A DNA stretch of 16,876 nt from Candidatus Omnitrophota bacterium (GTDB lineage Bacteria; Omnitrophota; Gorgyraeia; Aquiviventales; Aquiviventaceae). This document shows, one piece after another, positions 14,146-16,876 of this stretch; positions within the stretch are counted from its first letter, which is position 1; every line of letters starts with the position of its first letter. Below the pieces are notes generated by a model that ran no database searches, was not told the DNA's origin, and saw only the letters and a program-made list of their open reading frames with translations. Both the position numbers and the translations under genes were made by a program. Where the stretch lies: contig JACQRB010000027.1 in NCBI GenBank assembly GCA_016206685.1, positions 1-16,876 on the forward strand, given 5' to 3'.

Positions 14146-14447
14146 GACGTCGGGGACGTCCTCGGACGCCGACCGATTTCGAGCGACGCGTCTACGCGAT
14201 CGTGAAGCGCATCCCGCGCGGTGAGGTCCGTTCGTACCAGTGGGTGGCGCGGACGCTCGGCAACCCCAAGCTGGCGCGCGCAGTCGGGCAGGCCCTCCAC
14301 CACAACCCCTGGCCCGATCGCGTGCCGTGCCATCGCGTCGTGCGCGCAGACGGCTCGTCAGGGGGGTATGCCTGGGGGCCGGCGAAGAAACGCCGGCTGT
14401 TGGCCCAGGAACGACTTATCAAAGATCGCCCCTTCAGGTATAGTTAA
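14142..14447 (+). CDS. Single-domain MGMT-type methylated-DNA cysteine methyltransferase
   Basis: A 101-residue protein equal to the DNA-binding and active-site domain of O6-alkylguanine-DNA alkyltransferases, without the N-terminal domain of Ada-C or Ogt. Visible are FERRVYAIVKRIPRGEVRSY (helix-turn-helix start), the arginine-finger region ARAVGQALHHNP, and the active-site motif PCHRVV followed by GGYAWG. The cysteine is present (PCHR), so it differs from alkyltransferase-like (ATL) proteins, which usually have PWHR. It may be a true suicide methyltransferase or a lesion sensor that hands damage to excision repair. Its ATG overlaps the uvrC stop by 4 bases (ATGA), so it is cotranslated with an excision-repair nuclease, which supports the second idea as well. 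The 3' end carries the promoter of the next gene. Confidence 0.9.
   Translation: MRRRGRPRTPTDFERRVYAIVKRIPRGEVRSYQWVARTLGNPKLARAVGQALHHNPWPDRVPCHRVVRADGSSGGYAWGPAKKRRLLAQERLIKDRPFRYS
14416..14444 (+). promoter_or_regulatory. Sigma70-type promoter of the HD-GYP gene, inside the preceding gene
   Basis: The -35 is TTATCA (14416-14421), the spacer is 17 bases, and the -10 is TATAGT (14439-14444). It lies within the last codons of the alkyltransferase gene and ends 10 bases before ATG 14455. No Shine-Dalgarno sequence lies between. Confidence 0.6.
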
Positions 14448-14454
14448 GATTGTT

Positions 14455-15966
14455 ATGAAAACCCAACCGAGGGCTCGAGGGTTCTGGCAGGTGCTGTCGA
14501 GGCCGGTGGAGTTTTTGACCAAGCCACGGGCCGGGGAAGGTCTGGCTCAGCGGGTGACGCTGGCGTTTGGGTTCATGGCGTTCATCCCCTTGCTGATGAT
14601 CGTCTGGGCGCTGCTTTCGTACGTCCTGCCGAATGTCGAGGAATCCGTGAAAGACACCCTCGGGCTGATCGTCATGGCCGTCATTGTGTCCATGTTTGTC
14701 GGCTACTCCGTGCTGAAGCGTACGATGCATGGCGTGATGGCGGTCGTCCACCACGCTCGGACGGTGACTCCGGGTCAGCTGGCGGAGCCATCCCACGGCG
14801 ATCGCGACGAGATTGTCGAGTTGACCCGCACCTTCAACCGCATCACGCAGGAGCTGGAGCAGAAGATCGAGGCGCTGGAGTCCTCGCGCACCCTGATCAA
14901 GCGGTTGCTCTCGCGCATCGGCACCGCCATCGTCTCCTTCGAGGGGATCGAGACGGTCCTGGAGATGATCATGGAGCAGAGCTGCGCCGCCATGGAAGCG
15001 CAGGCGGGCAGCCTCCTGATCCTCAATGACGCCACCCAACAGCTTGAGCCCAAGGTCGGCTGGTCGCTGGATGGCCGGCGCGTGCCCACCCAGCCGGTCA
15101 GGCTGGGCGAGGGGATTGCGGGCTCGGTGGCGAAGGCGATGAAGCCGATGCGCGGGACCGGGTCGCTGCCGGCCATCGGCGTGGCCGACCACGCAGCCGG
15201 CGACGGGGAGGTGTTGTGCGTGCCCATGGCGATCCGGGAGAAACCGTTGGGGGTCCTGGCGGTGTTCCGCGCCTCGATGAGCCGCGCCTTCACGGAAGAC
15301 GACGAGGCCCTGCTCACCAGCATCGGCTCCCAGGTCGCCGTGGCGGTGGAGAACTACCAGCTCAACCAGGACATCGAGCGGACCTATCTGGAAGCGATCA
15401 TGGCGCTCGCCCTGGCCGTCGAGGCCAAGGAAGCCTACACGGCCGGCCACTCCAAGCGCGTGGCGTTCTATGCCCAGAAGATCGCCGAGCTGATGGGCCT
15501 GGATGAGGACGCCCGCAAGCTCATCAGTAACGCCGGACTGCTCCATGACGTCGGCAAGATCGGCGTCAAGGACGTCATTCTCCTCAAGCCCGAGGCCCTG
15601 ACGCCGGAGGAGCTCCACGTCATGCGCCAGCATCCGTCCATCGGCGAGGCGATCCTCAAGCCCTTGCGCTCCCTGGGCAAGGTGGCGGAAATGGTCCACT
15701 GCCACCATGAGCATTACGACGGCTCCGGCTATCCCCGCGGGTTGAAGGGCGAGCAGATTCCGCTGGGCGCGCGCATCCTCGTCGTGGCGGACTCCTACGA
15801 CTCGATGGTGACCGACCGGCCCTACCGCAAACGCCTGAGCCTTGAGGAAGCCAAGGACGAGTTGTGCAAGTGGGCGGGCACCCATTTCGATCCCCAGGCC
15901 GTGAAGGCGTTCCTCCGGTTCCTGGACGAGAAAGAGCCGCGCCTGGGCCGCGCCCCGTCAGCGTGA
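14455..15966 (+). CDS. Membrane HAMP-GAF-HD-GYP cyclic di-GMP phosphodiesterase
   Basis: A sensor-type enzyme that probably hydrolyses c-di-GMP. The 503-residue protein has a basic N-terminus, two membrane helices (about 33-60 and 68-85) with almost no periplasmic loop, and a HAMP-like linker (GDRDEIVELTRTFNRI). A GAF domain (about 155-305) and an HD-GYP domain (about 310-490) follow. The HD pair is in LLHDVGKIG (His364-Asp365) and the GYP motif in HYDGSGYPRGL (Gly425-Tyr426-Pro427), so the catalytic residues are intact. With so small a loop, the signal is more likely intracellular, through GAF, or from the membrane. The frame is open well upstream into the alkyltransferase gene; ATG 14455 is chosen because it starts the basic lead before the first helix and lies just after a promoter. 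It may act on the same c-di-GMP pool as the PilZ protein. Confidence 0.95.
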   Translation: MKTQPRARGFWQVLSRPVEFLTKPRAGEGLAQRVTLAFGFMAFIPLLMIVWALLSYVLPNVEESVKDTLGLIVMAVIVSMFVGYSVLKRTMHGVMAVVHHARTVTPGQLAEPSHGDRDEIVELTRTFNRITQELEQKIEALESSRTLIKRLLSRIGTAIVSFEGIETVLEMIMEQSCAAMEAQAGSLLILNDATQQLEPKVGWSLDGRRVPTQPVRLGEGIAGSVAKAMKPMRGTGSLPAIGVADHAAGDGEVLCVPMAIREKPLGVLAVFRASMSRAFTEDDEALLTSIGSQVAVAVENYQLNQDIERTYLEAIMALALAVEAKEAYTAGHSKRVAFYAQKIAELMGLDEDARKLISNAGLLHDVGKIGVKDVILLKPEALTPEELHVMRQHPSIGEAILKPLRSLGKVAEMVHCHHEHYDGSGYPRGLKGEQIPLGARILVVADSYDSMVTDRPYRKRLSLEEAKDELCKWAGTHFDPQAVKAFLRFLDEKEPRLGRAPSA

Positions 15967-15990
15967 TTTCGGTTCCGCCCGCGCTCTGCA

Positions 15991-16019
15991 TTGCCCTTCA
16001 GGCATGTTCGTGCTAGACT
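15991..16019 (+). promoter_or_regulatory. Sigma70-type promoter of prfB
   Basis: The -35 is TTGCCC (15991-15996) and the spacer is 17 bases. An extended -10 follows: TG at 16011-16012 and TAGACT at 16014-16019. It ends 9 bases before ATG 16029, and the intervening ACCCCCCTC holds no Shine-Dalgarno site. Confidence 0.6.
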
Positions 16020-16028
16020 ACCCCCCTC

Positions 16029-16876
16029 ATGCGTGACGAATTGCGCACTCGTCTGGACGTCCTCCGTGCTCGATGGGAGAACATCCGGAGGTATCTTTGA
16101 CCTCGACACGCTCTCCGCTCGCATCGCCGAGATCGAACACGCCATGGCTCAAGGCGCGTTCTGGGGCGATCAAGCCAAGGCCCAAGCGACCGTCCAGGCT
16201 CTGAAAGCCCTCAAGGCCCGCCGCGATCCCGTCGGCGCCTTCCAACGTTCGCTGCACGACACCACCGAGCTGCTCACCCTCGTTGACGAGCACGACGCCG
16301 CCTCCCTCCAGCACCTGGCCGCCGACGTGGCCGCGTTGGAACAGGAGTGCGAGCGGCTGGAGCTCCAGCGGCTGCTCGGGGGTGACGCCGATCCCAAGGA
16401 CGCGATCCTCTCCATCCACTCGGGGGCCGGCGGCACCGAGTCGTGCGACTGGGCCCAGATGCTGCTGCGCATGTACCGCCGCTGGGCCGAGGAGAAAGGC
16501 TACCAGGCCCAGGTCATTGACCTCCTGCCGGGGGAGGAGGCGGGCGTCAAGAACGCGACGATGATCGTCAAGGGCCCCTACGCCTACGGGTATCTGAAGG
16601 CCGAGGAAGGCGTGCATCGGCTCGTGCGCATCTCGCCGTTCGACGCCAACAAGCGCCGGCATACCTCCTTCGCCTCGATTGACATCGTGCCTGAAATCGA
16701 TGAGGAGATCGAGGTCGAGGTGAAGGAGTCGGACCTGCGCATTGACGTGTACCGCTCAAGCGGCAAGGGAGGCCAGTCCGTCAATACGACCGATTCGGCG
16801 GTGCGCATCACGCACCTCCCCACCGGGCTGGTCGTGCAGTGCCAGGATGAGCGCTCGCAATTGCAGAACAAGAACA
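16029..16876 (+). CDS. prfB: Peptide chain release factor 2 (RF2), programmed +1 frameshift, 3' end outside window
   Basis: Recognises UGA and UAA stop codons and triggers peptide release. Frame 0 encodes 23 residues (MRDELRTRLDVLRARWENIR, then RYL) and stops at TGA 16098-16100. Translation continues in the +1 frame from GAC 16099 (DLDTLSARIAEIEHAMAQGA) to the window end, about 282 residues in total out of about 365. The stop-recognition motif is SPF (RISPFDANKR), which marks RF2 and not RF1. The catalytic GGQ is in SSGKGGQSVNTTDSAVRITH. An internal +1-frame ATG at 16144 would give a shortened protein and is not the real start. The 0-frame start codon is supported by a promoter 9 bases upstream. 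Confidence 0.96.
16086..16101 (+). promoter_or_regulatory. prfB programmed frameshift site
   Basis: CGGAGG-TAT-CTT-TGA-C: a Shine-Dalgarno-like CGGAGG (16086-16091), the slippery CTT (16095-16097), and in-frame TGA followed by C. Spacing is the same as in the E. coli prfB site (AGGGGG-TAT-CTT-TGA-C). When RF2 is scarce the ribosome shifts +1 and makes full RF2, so the factor controls its own level. Confidence 0.96.

Noticed and set aside
14434..15885. 483-codon open frame on the minus strand
   Set aside because: It lies entirely opposite the HD-GYP gene. Its product is a run of His, Gln, Arg and Leu with no recognisable motif, the usual shadow of a GC-rich gene.
16098..16100. prfB as a pseudogene because of an early stop
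   Set aside because: The stop is the TGA of the classical RF2 frameshift site, and the +1 frame is open and fully conserved afterwards.

Overview
The window is a gene-dense, high-GC stretch of a bacterial chromosome. By eye it holds no mobile element, tRNA, rRNA or CRISPR array, and no gap longer than about 70 bases. LptE, a BamD-like protein and MurJ point to a diderm (Gram-negative-type) bacterium that makes LPS. The BamD-like protein (N-terminal WVWSPQTGWI), the order bamD-like/lptE/holA/rpsT/murJ, and the leuS + helix-hairpin-helix + comEC context resemble, from memory, high-GC members of Omnitrophota (candidate phylum OP3). That placement is a tentative inference and was not checked against any database.

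Layout, left to right. (1) 1-2611: the 3' end of leuS, a two-helix membrane protein with a PH-like tail, a membrane-anchored ComEA-type HhH protein, a possible 26-residue small ORF, TatA, and a PAP2-family phosphatase, all tightly packed on the + strand. (2) 2588-2668: an inverted array of 7-base repeats, then a UvrD/PcrA helicase, a PilZ protein, the DNA-uptake channel ComEC and an AEC-family permease. (3) 8635-11019: a promoter, then bamD-like, lptE and holA as an overlapping operon. (4) 10913-11304: rpsT alone on the minus strand, with its own promoter. (5) 11306-14447: murJ, a compact uvrC and a single-domain MGMT-type alkyltransferase. (6) 14455-end: a HAMP-GAF-HD-GYP c-di-GMP phosphodiesterase with its own promoter, then prfB (partial) with its own promoter and the classical in-frame UGA frameshift site.

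Functional themes are envelope building (BamD-like, LptE, MurJ, PAP2, TatA), natural transformation (ComEA-like and ComEC), DNA repair (UvrD, UvrC, MGMT), c-di-GMP signalling (PilZ and HD-GYP) and translation (LeuRS, S20, RF2).

Three things stand out beyond the gene list. First, four genes (bamD-like, rpsT, the HD-GYP gene, prfB) each have a sigma70-type promoter with a 17-base spacer whose -10 hexamer ends only 9-10 bases before the ATG. This implies leaderless or nearly leaderless mRNAs. Second, two sequence-unrelated elements share one architecture: four tandem 7- or 8-base units followed by four inverted units. Both contribute coding sequence: one supplies the C-terminus of the PAP2 protein and the other supplies nearly the whole signal peptide of LptE. 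Third, UvrC is unusually compact and lacks a normal start codon at the expected place.
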